Origin: Chaetomium olivaceum
Lineage: Eukaryota; Ascomycota; Sordariomycetes; Sordariales; Chaetomiaceae
Direction of reading: 5' to 3'
DNA: 64,000 nt
Assembly: GCA_039881045.1 (NCBI GenBank)
Contig: JAYWVB010000053.1
Span: forward strand, 159,777-223,776
Shown: piece after piece, positions 46,901 to 59,472 of the stretch
How positions within the stretch are numbered: position 1 is the stretch's first letter
How the letters are laid out: each line of letters starts with the position of its first letter
Notes under the pieces: model-generated
The model's database searches: none
Seen by the model: only the letters and a program-made list of their open reading frames with translations
Told to the model about the DNA's origin: nothing
Translations under genes and position numbers: made by a program

Positions 46901-49900
46901 GATGGGAAAGTAATATTGGCTCGCTCGTCCTTGTGCTCTGCAACCCCGTCAGTCCACATTTTCCCCATATCTTATCCTTCAACGCTTCCAGATGCTTGTT
47001 AGCAGCCACACAGTGTTCGGCGACTGAGGCGTATAAGTGACGAAAAGGGAAATCAGGTTACCTGGAACAGTAAAGTGCGGCAGGGCTTGGCGGCGGCGAT
47101 CGAGCGGAGGGTTACATCCATCTCATCCCCGCCCCAAGGGTCCAGGGAGTGTGGTATTTTAACGAACATATCAAAACGGCTGTGCCGTAGTCGTGCCGCC
47201 AGGTTCCCATCAATGTGAGACTGTGGGACAGCAACAGGTAATTCCACACTTGCGGCGCGGCTCCTCCCACGGGCATGGTATTATTCGGTGCCTGGCGGGA
47301 TACCGGGATCCTAAGTGGGTGGTTGATGGTGTCATTGTTCGGGGAGGCTGGTCTGCAGCACGGATGGATCGATAGAGTTGAGTTATTCTGTGAGAGATTG
47401 CTGGTGAAGGAAGAGAGGATGGAGAGATAGGACGGGGAAAAGAGGTGGCACAGAAGCACCAACAGCCTTGCTTCCCAGGTCAGCCGTAGGTGGTGTTACC
47501 GTGTTAGCTCCACGTATTTCTAGGAATTGTTAAAGATTGACTGCCAATCATTTGTCGTAAAGAACTGGCAAGTCGACCTGAGAGTGGTAACTATACGCCG
47601 TAGGTTAGCTTGAATGTAATCACCCAGCGTAAAGCAAGACACAGCCCCCATGAGCTTGTCTCCCCATACCGAACGCCCAACGTCCCGGTAAGCGACCGCG
47701 CCGCAGACCCGCCGCCGTCGTCTGAACCGGCCCCACGATCCCCGTGGCTATTTTTGACAGCGTCCCGATCTTGCGTGCCCGCTCGGAAAGGATGAGACAG
47801 GCGCATCAGCGCTGTATGGGTGCACTAGCGCCGTCATCAGGCAGCGGTATTAGTGTACAGAACACTGCAGCCCTTGGGGTCGCCACATCAAGCATGTTCT
47901 CGGGACGGGGACCCGGGAATGAGACCCTGCTCGGATGCGATGTGGAATAAAGTTCGCCGATGGTCCTCGCTAGCCCGGCCGGCCTCGTACCGAGCGTTTA
48001 CCGACCGGCACGGCCGCCAGCTTGGAGTGCCATTTCGAGCGGTTTGCGGTTTAGGAGCCTGCCGGCCGGCAGTAATTATCTGCTATCGAGTATGAACTAA
48101 AGAGGGCATTGAAGAGGGAAGGCGGCGATAAGACCGGTATGTGCTGAATCGGTGTGGCGGAGGCTCAACTGGCAAACGCCATCGCTCATCCCCAACTGGA
48201 GAGAAGCTGGTGCTCCATGTCGAGACCTCTGGTTCGAAACCCGAGATTGGCTGGTCGGAAGGAAGAAGGCGTATAAAACAGAGGTGCTTCAAAGTGTTTT
48301 GTTTCATCTTATCTCGCTTCTCGCCGATGCTGTCGGGTGAGCTTCGTTCGACCGGTGCCGATCGGGTTGAAAACGTTTTGCATGGGAGTAAACGCTGGAG
48401 ACCTCTTTGTGTTTCGTGCGTGGAAATGAGACGAGTTGCACTCGGATGTCCTTGGATGGATGTCAGGTTTCCCAACTCGATGCCTACCTGGCTGTAACCA
48501 TACCGAGTGTATGTCTCCATTAGAGAATAGATTAGTGAGAGTTTCGTTCCTCGGGACAGCGGCAAATGCACAGTTTGTCACATCGGATATCCCAGGTTCC
48601 GGACAGATTGTTCGAAGCATGGTGGGTTATTGTAACCGCGTAGGCGCAGTTCGCAACCACAACCACAACCGGGAACTGGTCATCAGTCGTTGATTGGTAT
48701 CGGAGTCCAAACTCGTGGAACTGTCTCGCTGTGGGTTGGCGGGGCTCGATGAGGAACTTTACCCGGTTCTCAAGCGCACCAAAATGACCAAAATGGAAAA
48801 CCCGATGCCAAGCACACTGCCCCCCGGGCCCAAGCTCTTTCTGCTTCTGAAACCTGAGGTACCCCTGTGCAACAACCCTTGCGAGCTGAGTCAGAATGGT
48901 ACCTTACGGTACAACCACTTGAGATGCGTAATTTACGAGCAGCGCACAACCTCAGTTTTGGTTGAGATGCGAATGACGTGCACTACACACAAAATACGCA
49001 ATGACCTACGTAACTACCTAAGGTACCTAGGTACTAGGAATGGAAAGGAAAATGAATCTAGTGTGTAGAATGAAGGACCATGTGACTGACAGCACGGTTG
49101 TGGGAATCAAATGGATAATAGACACACTCAATACCCCCAATACCCTCAATACCTCAGAGCCCTCAAAGCCGGAAGTTGGTCGCACATTTCGAGGCTTAGC
49201 TATGAGCTACATGAGATAACGAGGTGGCTCTTGCACAGATTCATTGCACACATTGGATGCACTGGATGTTCCCGTACGCAGATCGTTTCTCCAAGTTCCG
49301 TTCCGTATTGTGGGGCTCCCGATGCGCGCCGAGAAGCCATTGTGCGATCTTCCTGCACCCCAAACGCTAACCCCTGCTCACTGGTTGCTGGCTGGAACGT
49401 CTTGTCTGAGGTGATCCAAACCGGCAGTCTTGACCCCATCGATCAAAAAAAAACCCGAACCCACAGCCAAGCATATTTTGCATCAGCAGATTTAACAATG
49501 ATGCATGGTCTTGGGCAATTTGATAAACGAAGATGTCGACTCGGATGGATTCACGTCATTTCTCTGGGCCCGAGAGGGCATGTTTTTCGTCCATGATGAG
49601 TGCGATGATTGCGATGATAGAAGACGAAGAGTTCAGGCCGACTGTCATCGGCGTTGCAACGGCGCCATCGATCATCGACCATCCACCACCCTCGACCCCT
49701 GTCTGATCGCACAAACCCACAACCGTCCCCGCCAAACACGGCGTTCTCCCAGAGCCGTTTCAGCCCGCCGATCCTCGCGGCTGCTACGCCTCATCCAGAG
49801 ACTGCAAGGCACCGGGCGCTGGGTGGCTAGCAAGGGCGTGGACTGAGCCATGGTACTGTACATACGAATACGTACCGAGACCTTTCCGGGTTCAGTTGAG

Positions 49901-51196
49901 CCTCCCACATGGTCCTTGTCCGTCCTGGGCCACCCCCATGCCATTCCTGGAGTAACATGTGCCGGTTGAGGAGGGGTGGCGCTACGATGGTCGGGACTGT
50001 TCTCTGCTCTCTTGTCCCGATGATGAGGCTGCAAGAGTTGGGGTGTAGCCAAAGCTGCAGAGCTACCGAGCTGCACCTTTTCCTCAACCACCTCCCCCCT
50101 CCCCACTCCACCCCAACACCACGCCATCCACCCTCGTGAGCGAGAACTTTGTATGACTGGCTACGCTGCGAGAGTGCTGTACACACCGTATGAGAGCCCC
50201 ATAGTTCTTTGTCTCTCCCAAATATTCGTCAGCGAGGCCCCCGTGGCCAACCGTTAAACTCACCGTGTGCGTGCTCACCCGGGTTGAACAGAACGATCCG
50301 ATTCCTCGCCGTTAGTTCAAACGATCCTACACCAACCTTGGACTCGCTCGGCATCCTTGTGCGATCCTACCTAACCTTGATCCGTTCTCGACCGCCCGTC
50401 CCCACCCACAATCCACCGATCCACCCCCTCCCGCTGTCGCTGTCGACTGACATGAGTTGCTCCGTCATACTCATACCCTGACCCCGGTCCGGCACCACAC
50501 CCGCAACCTTCTTCCCGACACCCCACTTCTAGACAGACCCCGGCCTTGCAGAAGAGGGTCCAGCTGTCCAGGGTGTGCCCCGGTGGACTCGACTGCCTCG
50601 ACTGCCTCGACTGCCTGAGCTCAGACACGCACTGTTTCCAGACTGTGCCCTCGATTCATGCTCCGGGGCGAAGAGCGGCACTTTAAGGCCATCCCGTCTT
50701 TTTCGGGCCCATCCTCCTGTTTCTGTTTCTTGTTTCTCAACTTTTGGCTGGCTGTCCCCCCTCGTCCTATGTTGGCCCGTCTTTCCGAATACATCCTGAA
50801 CCGAGTCCGCCGAGAATGATCTAAGCTCGCCGCCCACCTCTTTTCCTTTCTTCGTCTCCTCCTTCAACCACTGGTGCTGCTGTGGCTACTTTTTGCTGGC
50901 AGTGCTGGTGCTTTCTCTTTCTGAAGAGGTTGCTTGGTTTAACCTTCTACTGGCCTACGTTGTTCCGGGAGCCATCATAATCTAGTCACAGGTCTCGGTT
51001 CTCTTTCTTTGCACCCTCTCCGCCTTTTCTCCGGCTTCTTGGTTTCTGGTTCTGGCTCTTGGTGCTCGGCCCTTTTTTGTACGGAATTCGGGCCCGACTC
51101 TTGCCAACAAACCGCCAACCACCCCGCGCGAGGTGGTGGCCTCGACCTTCTATCCCATCTCGAGAGAAAGGCCGCTGGCCAATAAGTGGAGTCACA
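43911..51196. other. 7.3-kb gene-poor region
   Basis: No gene I can support on either strand. Contents noted: G runs near 45523 and 46016; a TACCTAGGTA palindrome at 49024-49033; a tRNA-like but mispaired block at 48145-48250; and a possible coding remnant on the minus strand at about 46812-47290. The last kilobase is probably the ORP1-like promoter and leader. Confidence 0.5.
46812..47290 (-). other. Possible unrecognised gene remnant
   Basis: On the minus strand, PQSHIDGNLAARLRHSRFDM and DPWGGDEMDVTLRSIAAAK followed by KPCRTLLFQ end at a CAG|GTAACC donor-like site. AEHCVAANKHLEALKDKIWG follows after a CCTCAG acceptor-like site, but the phases do not join. The amino-acid usage looks protein-like, yet no family comes to mind and no start or full reading frame is found. 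Confidence 0.25.
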
Positions 51197-54010
51197 ATGT
51201 TTGGCCCCACGGCATTCAGTCATTTGTTGAATAGGCCAGAGGAGGGTGTGGCCTATTCACAACCCAGTGCTGCCGTCCCATCTTGTTCACCCAGCAGGCG
51301 GGCTTCGATCAGCAATAGCGTGCGCGGCCATAAATATTCCAGTTCCCAGGGCTCTGAATCTTCTTTCGATTCCTCTACGCCCCAACTCGCAACGCCTTCG
51401 CATTCGCGAAACCCTTCTCACTCAACCACGGCTTCGCAGTCGACGAATCCTCCAACACCACCATCTGCACACTCGTTATCAGGAAGCTTTCCAGCTCATC
51501 TTTACTACGATAACTGCAACAAGATGGCCGACATGGCGGAGCCTGTTGCCACCGCCGACAACGAGAACGAGGCTGGTCAGCCGACCATCCGCGATGAAGA
51601 AGACCGCCCCCAGAGCCATGCGAGCCGATTTGCCAGCAACCATGGTCCGATTGATCTCACTGAGGATGAGCGAATCGAGTCGCCCACCGATGCTGCGATG
51701 CCACTGATCAGACGCTCGACTGCTGGTGCGGTTGCAGTTGCTGCTGCTGCTGCTCCCGCTGCTCCCGCTGCTCCAACTGTTGGGTTTTCCCAACTGAACA
51801 AGTAAGTTACTGCGTATGCCTTGAGGCAGCACAAATTCCCCGTCACAAAAGCACCCATCATCACTATTGGCATTATTCGACGGTCTGTTGCATTCACTTC
51901 TTGTGTTCTTTTGTTCCCCTTGGCTGTGGTTGAAGGGGATCAAGAACCAGGAAATTACCCCTGAATGCTGCAGTCGTCCTTTTGCATATATTATCCCCGC
52001 GATCTGAAGACTTTTTGCTTTTCTCAAAAGGCTTGATAATTCAGATCGCGATCAAGTTCAGATCGCGTGCATTTTTGAGATCGCGACTTCTCACTCAAAG
52101 ATCGCTGGTCCGGGCTTGGCAGCCTTCCGCAAGTGCGGGGCTCCGCACACGATCCCACCTTTTTACCCCACTTTTTGCTGCATTCCGGAGCGGAAGTGCG
52201 CAGAGAACAATTCGGCATCCGGGTTGCACAGACCCACATTTCGGCGCACAGCTCCGGGTGGTCAAGGGAGAACACATCACTGTGTATACACCTGCCACGC
52301 GGTTCAAAGAAGGGGGAATCAATGAATTTTACAGATGACAGCTCATTTGGAGGCCACCTGGCTTTTCAATAATCCACTTTCCCCTTCTCCATGACCTCGG
52401 ATGACACCTCCGATGGTACCTCAGATGATCCCCCGTACTACCCGAACCGGCCCCACCTTTTTCTTCTCTCTGTTACACAGAGCTCCTTACCCCTTGCCCA
52501 CCACACCATAGCATCCGATATACCACTTGCTTCATCATCAGCTTATCTGAACTTGGCTAATAATATAACCAGTTCTCACCAAGCGGAGACTGAGTCTGCC
52601 GAACGTGAGCCTTCATTCTATACCACCGGCATTGCCACCAACACCGGCCCGCTGCCCGGTATTCAACAGTCGGGCCTTTCCACTGCACCCATCGTTCTCA
52701 GCAGCAGAAGCAGCAGTGAGAGCCCAGATGTCAGCCGCCCATCCAATGCGCCTGGCTCAACCTCGGGGACCCTAGCCCCCATCTTCCCGGCCTCAGCCGC
52801 CTACAACCCCGGAGGAGGTTCGCGGTTCCGGTTGGACCCTCAGCTCGTCAACTCGGCCGTCCCCCGCCTTTTTTCGACCCGGGAAATCCTGATGGAGGAG
52901 ATCGACTTTACAGCACCGCGTGCCTGCAAGTTCATGGATGATTGCAACATCACGAGGGGCATGGACTTTGCGGCTATTAACTGGCGCAAGTCAATGTCCC
53001 ACATCTTTGGTCGCAACAAGAACTGCACACGGAGTATCCCCGACAACGTCTGGATGTGGGTTTGCAGGAAGCATTACCAGCGCGCTCGGTACCGCAATGA
53101 TCATGACTACAGCATCAAGCTCAACCATGTCGTCGAGGTCCAAATCCTACGCCTGGAGGCCTGGAGCAACTACAACCGCGATATGAACCAGCCTCAGAAC
53201 GGCATCGTGGTGGACTGGTCGCTGGTGGTCCGTCGCCGCCAGCAGCTCCTCATGGATGAGGAGGAAGGTCGCAAGCGCAAGTTGAGCGGGGATACCCCAG
53301 ACGAGGACGACGAGGATGAGGATGAGGATGACCCCGGCAGCCCATCCGCGCCCGACCCCTTCGCCGTGCCACAATGGCTCATCCGCGAGGTGGGCCCGGG
53401 CAAGACGACCGCCGAAATCCAAAACGTTGTCGCCCGCATCCACACCGAGCTGCAGCACCACCGCCTGTCCCACTTCCCGGACATTGAGCTGCTGCCCAAC
53501 ATCACGGGCGACCGGGCCAAGCCCAAGCAAAACCGGAACAGGCCGGCGAACGCGTCCGCCTCCAAGAAGACCGCCACTTCTGCCAGGAGCATCCAGCAGA
53601 ACAAGCGGCAGCGCCGGGACGACGAGGACCGCCAGGCTGACCCGGCGAGCCAAGGGGGCCGCTACCTGTTCGGTCCCAACCCCTATGGGATCCCCCCCTC
53701 GGGCCCCGCCAACGCCCTTGGCCCTCTCAGTGGGCCATACCCTCCCCACCTGGCGTGGCCGAACCAGTACCCCGGTGGCCACAATTCCCACCAGCGGTCT
53801 TCGTCGGCGGGCGCCAACCCGTTCCACGGCGGCGCACCGGCCGGCCCTGGCTACCACCCTATGCCCTCCCGCTACGGTGGTTACCACCCGGATCCCGCCT
53901 ACGGGGGCGGGGGTCACAATGAGTACCTGGCGGCCCAGACTGCTGAGCCGCAAAGTGAGAACGGGTATTGGTCACCCGGGTACCACGACCGCCAGCAGCG
54001 CATGCTGGAG

Positions 54011-54047
<37 letters not shown>

Positions 54048-54523
54048 CACAGCAGCAGCCGCAGTACGGCCAACAAGGGGGCTACTACCGGGCGTTTGGC
54101 GGCTCCCAGCAGGGCAACCCGCAGGGCATGTCCCAGAGCAGCGCAGCTAAGCACTCGCGCAATCTGAGCACTCCCGCCCGGACCACGCCGGCGATGGGGA
54201 TGGGGCTGGGCGGCGGCTTCGAGCGTCCGCAGGAACCCATGCGCGCCCCAGCCCCGCGCTCCGACAATATGTACGGCACCCCGGGCCAGTACCATCAGAA
54301 CTTGTTCGTTCCGTCCGCGGCGGCTCCCGGCCCCAGCGCTGATAACATCCCGCGCATCGCCAACGGCCCCCCGGCCCACCTCCCCATCCGCAGCGGCAGG
54401 TCGTCGCCTACCCCCCCCAACCTTCCTCATCCAGGCCCTCTCCTTTCCGGCCACCTCCCGCCTCCCCCTGAGGGTTACGAGGGCTACGAGGGCTATAACA
54501 ACCTCCCCCCGCCGCGCCGTTAG
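51197..54523 (+). CDS. ORP1-like putative regulator with polyglutamine tract
   Basis: Two exons: 51197-51801 and 52573-54523, joined by a 771-nt intron (donor GTAAGT, acceptor AACCAG after a CTAAT branch). The phase fits exactly (AA + T), giving 851 residues. Exon 1 is Ser/Thr/Pro-rich, includes an Ala run and ends FSQLN. The conserved core RACKFMDDCNITRGM, SHIFGRNKNCTRSIPDNVW, VCRKHYQRARYRND and VVEVQILRLEAWSNYN matches the ORP1-like family, named for a rice-blast protein needed for host penetration. A bipartite-like RKRKL and KRQRR suggest nuclear location. The C-terminal half is Pro/Gly/Gln-rich with about 14 near-continuous glutamines (54016-54061). Alternative model: a separate shorter protein from the ATG at 52391 inside the intron, open to the same stop. 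I prefer the spliced form. Confidence 0.75.
54016..54061 (+). repeat. CAG trinucleotide repeat (polyglutamine)
   Basis: Nearly uninterrupted CAG codons inside the ORP1-like coding region; a likely length-variable tract. Confidence 0.85.
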
Positions 54524-56426
54524 GCGCTCTCTCATTAAGAGAGATGTAGGGCTGGTCTCTTCGTAATCTGAAGAGGGACTGGCCCGGGGAGTGGGTAGAA
54601 TCCCCAGACACGGTGGGGTGTCTGGGTCATTGTTTGCGTTGCTTTCTCTCCCCGAGCAACGCAGTAAAAAAGAAGCGGCGAAGCAACTATATAGCTTTCG
54701 GCACTTTCTTTCTCTCTCCCTGCGGGTTATCGGCAGGGCGACTTTCCAACATCATCCTTATTCTCCCAGTTCCTCATTTGCACACGTTCCCACACTCTCG
54801 AGCGAGGGGACAGAGATGCCATCACCAACAAGAAAGCAAAACCAAAAAAAAATGTGAAAAACACAACAACGAAAACAAAAAAAAAGCATCAAAACAAACC
54901 CTTCGATTCTTTCTTGGCCCGGTTCGATTTACCAGCCATCTCTGTTCACCAAACCATTTCCCTCCTCCTTCTCAGGAGATTATCCCCAAAAGTTAATACC
55001 CGCTCTTTTTTCGAGAGCGGAATCACGATCATTCATTCACGGGGTCACGGATCATGAATGCTGCGACGGGGGTGCACTGCAGCAGCACAACTTTCTGGCG
55101 TTCTGTGGTTCTGTGCTTTCTTTCTCTCCGACATACGTATTATATAATCGGCCAGCGACACCAACCAAAACACCCAAACCGAGCAATGCCCAACCCCGTT
55201 CTTTTTCTCCATTTCCGGATGAAAACGGGTTCCCTCGTCCTTACTCGCACAAGTAAGGACAGGGAGGCAACTTCCCAGAAACCAGCCTCAGACGCTGGTT
55301 TCTCTCGCGTTTGGGTTTGGGCTTGTTAGGTTCAGCTCGTCTGGTCTCTCTCACTTTCCGGGACGGCGTTTTGAGGTGGACGGACACGGGACGGGGATGG
55401 GAAAAAAGGATGGCGGCACGGAACGATGCGATGCATACATACATGGGTCGGATCTAGATTGGGGGGTTGTCTCTTATCTCTCCATCTCTTTTCTTCTCTC
55501 TTTTTCCCCCTTTATTTTCCTTTGTTCCTCCACATCATCGGGGCTACGGCGCATTCGGGGGTCAGGGGACCCGCGGAGTCATGGTCTAGAGACTGGGCCG
55601 GTCACGGAGAACGGGGAATGGGACACAGGCGTCGCATGGTGTTATGGTATGGGTTATGGGTATGGATGGGGTATGGCATGACACGGCGCACGGCGCATGG
55701 CTCACACACCACACGGCAACGAACAAAAAAGGTCGGCGGCGGCGTTGATATATCGGCATCATGCGCATCATCGGGCATTTTAAATGCTCCTTTCGGATTT
55801 CGCAACACCCTGGTCCTTCTCTCGTTGACAGGGGCATTGCCGCGCTTCGTTTTATTTCACTTCGAGCCCCTCAGTCGTCCGTCCCTCTCCGGTTGGAGGT
55901 TTTAGGTTTTCACTTTGCAGCTCGCAGCTGGTGGACAGACAGACCGATCTCTCTCTCTGGGGATCGGCCAGACAATGACTTGGAGGTGTCTACCAGCCGC
56001 CGCTCACTGCCTTCGCCGACCACCGCCTCACTGGCTGCTCTTCAAACACCCCTCAGCCCCGTCTTGGTCAGAGGGGTAAAGGCAAGCCTGACTGGCACAG
56101 CACAGTTGGAGCAGCGCGGCATACAAAGGTAGACGGATGGACGACAACGCAATCGCTGGTTTTAGTTTGCGGAGGGGCTACTCGATGTTTTCTTTTCCTT
56201 TTCTTTTCTGCTTCTCTTGTATGAATTGTACTGTAAATTATTCTCCTTTTATCGTCTCCGGATAGCGGAGCTCCCCTGCCAGGACCGTCAGGCCTCCTGA
56301 CATCGCGGCGCGGGAGGATAAATATGTCTTGCGTTACGCGTTCTACTGCGTGTTTTGTGTGTTTACGCGGTGATTCTAGTGTTGTTGCTTGCCTGCTTGT
56401 TGCTGTGTATGGTTTGAGTTCTTCCC

Positions 56427-56464
56427 CCCCCCCCCCCCCAAAAAAAAAAACCAAAAAAAAAAAA
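56427..56464. repeat. Poly-C / poly-A homopolymer cluster
   Basis: A run of about 14 C directly followed by A runs separated by CC; low-complexity DNA prone to length errors. Confidence 0.85.
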
Positions 56465-58483
56465 CAGACGATCCTTTACTGTAATGTGTTTTGCCTTCCG
56501 TGGGCTTGATCTAGGGTCAAGAATGGGCGGTTACAGGCACAGAATGAGAAGGAAATGGGTTATACGGGGGCTACAAAACTTAGGGTTCGATGTACGCAGT
56601 CAGAATGAGCTACGGGCCCTTTGAAAAGCATTGGATTTGACAACTGATGCAGTAAAATAAACGTGGTTCCTCGCCTGGTGATTCCTGCTATTGTGATGGT
56701 AGTCACCGGCATCTTGCTAGGGGATTTTGTTGACGGGCACGCCTTAGACCTTGTCATAGTAGAAAGGGGCCTGGAGAAAGGGAGGTAAGGCCCAGGCCAT
56801 ACAGGACTGGGATACATGCGCTGCCTAGGTGAATGCGTGAGCGGTTGATGTTCATGTTCCGAGGATTTCCCCTCCAGCTAATGCTACGTACTATGTTACG
56901 ACACATGCCTTCTCAAGCAACCGCTCGAGCAAACCCACACTGACACGTCTTGCTACTGCACGTAGGTCTTCAACGCCCATGACACAAAGTGGTCACTTGC
57001 TGAGTTGCTCAGGCTCGTCGGAGAGGGGGTGGGACCGTGGGTGCCTAAGCTCCTATGATCTTCTGACCGATTCCATCGACGATGAGGATGATAACATGTC
57101 GTCGACAACCACAAGACTCGGAATAGCTTCCCTGCTCCAGACCGCAGTCTAGGCATAATGCCAGCTGCTTGGACCTCCTTCAGGATGCGCACTGTGTGGT
57201 CAAGTGGAGAGAGAAAATCCATATCGGGAGGACCTCGCCGTCCGAATGCTCAAAGCTCAGAAAGGATGACAAAAGAGATGATCATCGATCGGATGAGGCA
57301 TCGGCCGCGCACAGCCATTTTAGTGAGAGACGTCGAAGCTCGCTCACCGGGCCCGGAAATATGATGCATCATGACTCGGGCTTGCGCGGCGTCGGCAGAC
57401 ATCATGTCGAACGATATCGACAGCTATGTGGTCATCAACCGCAAGTCTCGATATTCGCCACCGCTCTTGACGGCAACGGCAGCCTTCGCGGAGGCACATG
57501 TCAGGGTTTGCGGGGGAAACATGTGATCGGCGTCGAAGGGGTCCTATCCCGCGTCCTGAAGCCGGGTAATCCAGGGCTCTGCTCTAGGCCAACCATTCTG
57601 GCTGTCTGAAGAAGTGGTGATCTCTACATTGGGAAGTGGATACGGAAAAAGCAAGGATGAAGCCGGATCGTGTCGTCGTTAGGAGACGGTAATGATACAT
57701 TTCATCCAAGAGAGACATGGTCCAGTTACCTGTTTAGGACTTGCCCCAAGGGGGGTGTATCTATTGCTGTGGCTCAGCCCTATGACCCTTATGACGGGAT
57801 CCTCGACCTGCTTCCGAGCCGGTCAGGTGGGATCGGACTCTGAGAAACTTGCCATGGAGCTTAATTAATGGGACGGGGCATGGTGCCAGGTTTGGAGAGG
57901 AAGGCAAGTTCCGAAAGGCGGCGTTGATATTGTCCAAAACCAACAAAGCAGGGGCGATTACGAAATATGTCCTTCGTAGCTCAAAGTTCTTCATACATGA
58001 TGCATTGCATCGGTGGTGGTTGGAGGTTTACAGATTCGTGTCACCCCAAAATGCCAGATTTTTTGTTGAGGGTGTGGGCAAAGGGATGGATGGGAATGCT
58101 GATTTCGCCTGCGTTCAACCGGAGGAACATTGTGACATCCTTGCGCCGTTTCTCGCTGGAGGACCGGGCAGGCTCGTTCTGATAGGCAGATAGTAAGGTC
58201 GGGTAGTGCCAGGTCCGCCTGTAAAAATCCTGAATGTCCAATCTGCAAAAAGAACCAAAACCTGGAAGTTCTTAACTAGCTGTCGGCAGGAGCGTTGACA
58301 CGTTGATGAGGTTGCCTTTAAAGTGGAAGGATGGAAGGAATGAGAGAACCTTGCCATGGAACTTTCCCAAGATCGCCAAATTCCCGCTGCTGCACCTGCA
58401 GGTCTCCATGGTCGAGATCCGCGGCTGTGGGGCCAACCCTTGCCGGGAACTTTTGACGCGGGAAAGGCAAGCGAATTCAATTC

Positions 58484-58531
58484 ATCATCAAGCCAATTCA
58501 TCAAGCCAATTCCAAGTCAATTTATCAAGCC
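58484..58531. repeat. Short imperfect tandem repeat
   Basis: Three to four imperfect copies of a 13-16 nt unit, ATCAAGCCAATTC-like, in non-coding DNA. Confidence 0.6.
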
Positions 58532-59472
58532 GGCAACAGTGCTCCGGCCCGGCCCTCATGCGAACTTTTAAGCTTTTTTGGGGCGGGATTTGTTGGACCA
58601 AAATCCCCGAAACCCCTTGGAGTGCGAAATTAACAAAACCCAATGCCCGCCATTTCATCTCCGATCCGGGACTCTCGCTCACCCATTCACCGCCGTAAAT
58701 GGCAATTGGAAGGGCCTGGACAGTCAAAAAACCCATCGAGAAAGACGTCGGCTTACCAGTCGCCCGAAGCAAGCGAGAGCGAGCCAAGCTTGATTGGGGT
58801 GTGGTGGAGCACAAAGGTTCCATGCGCTAGCTTCGCTCGGCAAGGCGGAAGCCCCCCAAACGCACTCAAAGCACTGCAGGTGGTCAGTCGCAGCCAATCG
58901 TGGGCAGCACAGAGCAAGTTCCAGCGGCCCAGCTTTACGGTTTCAGACAGGTTGTGGGCACCGATCATGGCGCGGAACTTTCACACGATATCTCTTCCGG
59001 GCGTTTCACCGTCTGTCTTGGGGTTGTGGAGGAAGCAGTCAGTCATTGACCCCATCCCCATTTCCACTACCAGATTGGACTGGGGGTAACTTCCGGTTAA
59101 CGCACGTGGCTGTCGATGTGACGGTGGAAGAGGAGACTACTACAAGAGGAGAGAGGTTCCAGTTCTTGCCCCACAAAGCATGGAAGAAGAGACACCGTCA
59201 AGACTACTTCTCGTTTCCTGTTTCTCTTCTTCCGGTTATCTTCATCTAGCATTAGCCGTGTGTCTGCCCTGCTTTGCCATTCCGCTCTCTGCTTTTCCGT
59301 GTTGCTGGCAACAGCGCAACATATGTGACGCGAATCAACCGAAACCGGGCCACTTGAAACCGACATTCCACTCTTATTCCCGTTGAATTGCCCCTCGACT
59401 TTGACCCTTTCCTAAAGACCATCGTGGGAGGGAAACCAGCAATCTAGGCAATCTAGAGAGAGGCCCCCGGCC

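Larger units (their letters stand above)
54524..59472. other. 4.9-kb gene-poor region
   Basis: No gene I can support. It holds the ORP1-like 3' region, a homopolymer C run followed by A runs at 56427-56464, and a short tandem TCAAGCCAATTC-like repeat at 58484-58531. Minus-strand open segments at 56950-57600 look weakly protein-like but are broken by stops and unrecognised. Confidence 0.5.

Noticed and set aside
48145..48250. tRNA-like block with GGTTCGAAACC
   Set aside because: The acceptor strands pair poorly and the T stem has a mismatch; no anticodon arm can be drawn, so I do not call a tRNA.
56950..57610. Minus-strand open segments (for example MDFLSPLDHTVRILKEVQAAG)
   Set aside because: Short, interrupted by stops in all frames, no recognisable family and no consistent splice structure.
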